Below the pieces are notes generated by a model. The model worked only from the letters and a program-made list of their open reading frames with translations. It searched no databases and had not been told where the DNA came from. Position numbers and translations under genes: made by a program. A DNA stretch of 32,609 nt from a virus: positions 1 to 32,609 of the IMG/VR virus record IMGVR_UViG_3300009180_000130; one strand, given 5' to 3'. Within the stretch, counting starts at the first letter, position 1, and each line of letters begins with the position of its first letter. This document shows positions 32,191 through 32,609 of the stretch, one piece after another.

Positions 32191-32453
32191 TGGGTTTCTT
32201 AGCTGCCATTAAGGCGGTCTTTGGGGCATTCGGGGCGATCTTCGGGTACTTCAAGGACCGCCAGCTAATCAACGCTGGCCGGTCGGAACAAGCCAATGAA
32301 AACGCTCAGGCTACGCTGGACACCATTGCTAAGGTTGCTGTTCCTATTACCGACGCTGACAGGCTGCGCGTCTGGAAGCGACTTGAAGCCAAGTATAGAA
32401 CCAAGCCGGGTGTGTCTGATGATCCCAGCGCCGGACCTGACAAGCCCGACTAG
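32190..32453 (+). CDS. Rz: Inner-membrane spanin (Rz-like)
   Basis: 87 residues from GTG 32190. A hydrophobic N-terminal segment (2-19, GFLAAIKAVFGAFGAIFG) can anchor it in the inner membrane; a periplasmic helical part follows (DRQLINAGRSEQANENAQAT, then a basic WKRLEAKYR). This order after holin and endolysin is typical of i-spanins, which pair with an outer-membrane lipoprotein to fuse the envelope membranes at the end of lysis. It is short for the class. The partner begins inside it in the +1 frame (32296). No other explanation fits better. Confidence 0.75.
   Translation: MGFLAAIKAVFGAFGAIFGYFKDRQLINAGRSEQANENAQATLDTIAKVAVPITDADRLRVWKRLEAKYRTKPGVSDDPSAGPDKPD
32256..32284 (+). promoter_or_regulatory. 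Hairpin just upstream of the nested o-spanin start
   Basis: GACCG and CCAGC (32256-32265) pair with GCTGG and CGGTC (32274-32284, one bulged C) around an 8-base loop. GGAA (32285-32288) and ATG 32296 follow at once, so the fold could keep the start region accessible or pause ribosomes and tune the spanin ratio. It also lies inside coding sequence, so chance is possible. Confidence 0.35.
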
Positions 32454-32505
32454 GTGGATGATGGACTACGCGGTGGTGTGGTCTGAACGGCTGGGGTGTG
32501 GGTAA
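32296..32505 (+). CDS. Rz1: Outer-membrane spanin lipoprotein (Rz1-like), overlapping Rz
   Basis: 69 residues in the +1 frame relative to the Rz-like gene, starting within it and ending 52 bases past its stop codon. The N terminus MKTLRLRWTPLLRLLFLLP followed by TLTGCAS is a lipoprotein signal: basic head, hydrophobic core and lipobox L21-T22-G23-C24. Residues after the Cys (A25, S26) are not Asp, which favours outer-membrane sorting. The C-terminal IPAPDLTSPT...CG resembles o-spanin ends in related cassettes. The Leu-rich signal read from another gene's frame, and its placement after Rz, make coincidence unlikely. Confidence 0.8.
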   Translation: MKTLRLRWTPLLRLLFLLPTLTGCASGSDLKPSIEPSRVCLMIPAPDLTSPTRWMMDYAVVWSERLGCG

Positions 32506-32506
32506 A

Positions 32507-32609
32507 ATGAACTGGGGCGACATCTTAAAGGCCGTCATACCTGTCGTCGTCGCGGCAATTGCTTGGCTGCTGGGTGAGGTCAACGGCATGGGCATCAGAA
32601 TGACCAAGA
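32507..32609 (+). CDS. Small membrane protein, 3' truncated by the window edge
   Basis: ATG 32507 begins just after the o-spanin stop codon. The 34 visible codons start MNWGDILKAVIPVVVAAIAW, then LLGEVNGMGIRMTK, and remain open at the end. One transmembrane segment (about 8-22) is followed by the start of what may be a helix. By position it could be a further lysis protein (XhlA- or holin-like). The missing 3' part prevents a decision. Confidence 0.55.
   Translation, partial: MNWGDILKAVIPVVVAAIAWLLGEVNGMGIRMTK

Noticed and set aside
1-32609. Lysogeny, replication or host-defence genes
   Set aside because: No integrase, repressor, polymerase, helicase, toxin or restriction motif is visible; the window is a packaging, virion and lysis block.

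Overview
The window is a 32.6-kb stretch of a tailed, podovirus-like bacteriophage genome (Caudoviricetes). I count 42 genes, all on the + strand, nearly all abutting or overlapping by 1-14 bases. Only one gap of about 300 bases lacks a gene. There is no tRNA, rRNA, CRISPR array, insertion sequence or integrase. The host should be Gram-negative, because the lysis cassette ends in an inner-membrane spanin and an overlapping lipoprotein outer-membrane spanin. Several conserved small proteins resemble families I know mainly from aquatic viral genomes, so an aquatic host is likely; I cannot name it or the phage.

Layout: (1) 1-2.3 kb, DNA packaging: end of the small terminase, two small basic proteins, large terminase. 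(2) 2.4-10.2 kb, head: P22-like portal, a Lys/Gly-rich protein with many AxGGxV motifs, several small proteins, a GroES-like protein, scaffold-like protein, conserved 165-aa protein, a 300-base structured intergenic region, a decoration-type protein and the major capsid protein, closed by a strong terminator. (3) 10.3-13.6 kb: two paralogous beta-rich proteins, an MptE/DUF115-like enzyme candidate, and a P22 gp4-like adaptor. (4) 13.6-19.8 kb: zinc-ribbon protein, repeat-built tail fibre, duplicated glycine-rich adhesin, a fibre accessory protein, a 2-oxoglutarate/Fe(II) oxygenase and small virion proteins. (5) 19.8-23.8 kb: a second adaptor-like protein, a beta-rich fibre-like protein with a perfect 66-base tandem duplication, and a P22 gp10/nozzle-like protein. 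(6) 23.8-31.4 kb: four large proteins in the position of DNA-ejection (internal virion) proteins. (7) 31.4-32.6 kb: lysis cassette with XhlA-like membrane protein, GH24 lysozyme, holin candidate, Rz/Rz1-type spanins and a further membrane protein running off the end.

The most interesting signals are: a short AxGGxV motif shared by five otherwise unrelated virion-module proteins, which near the 3' ends of three ejection-region genes falls where base composition shifts from AT-rich to GC-rich; a cluster of hairpins between the 165-aa protein gene and the decoration gene; a co-chaperonin-like gene in the capsid module; two enzyme-like genes inside the virion module; and a compact overlapping spanin pair. 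No searches could be run. Family names come from motif recognition in the translated sequence and gene order.
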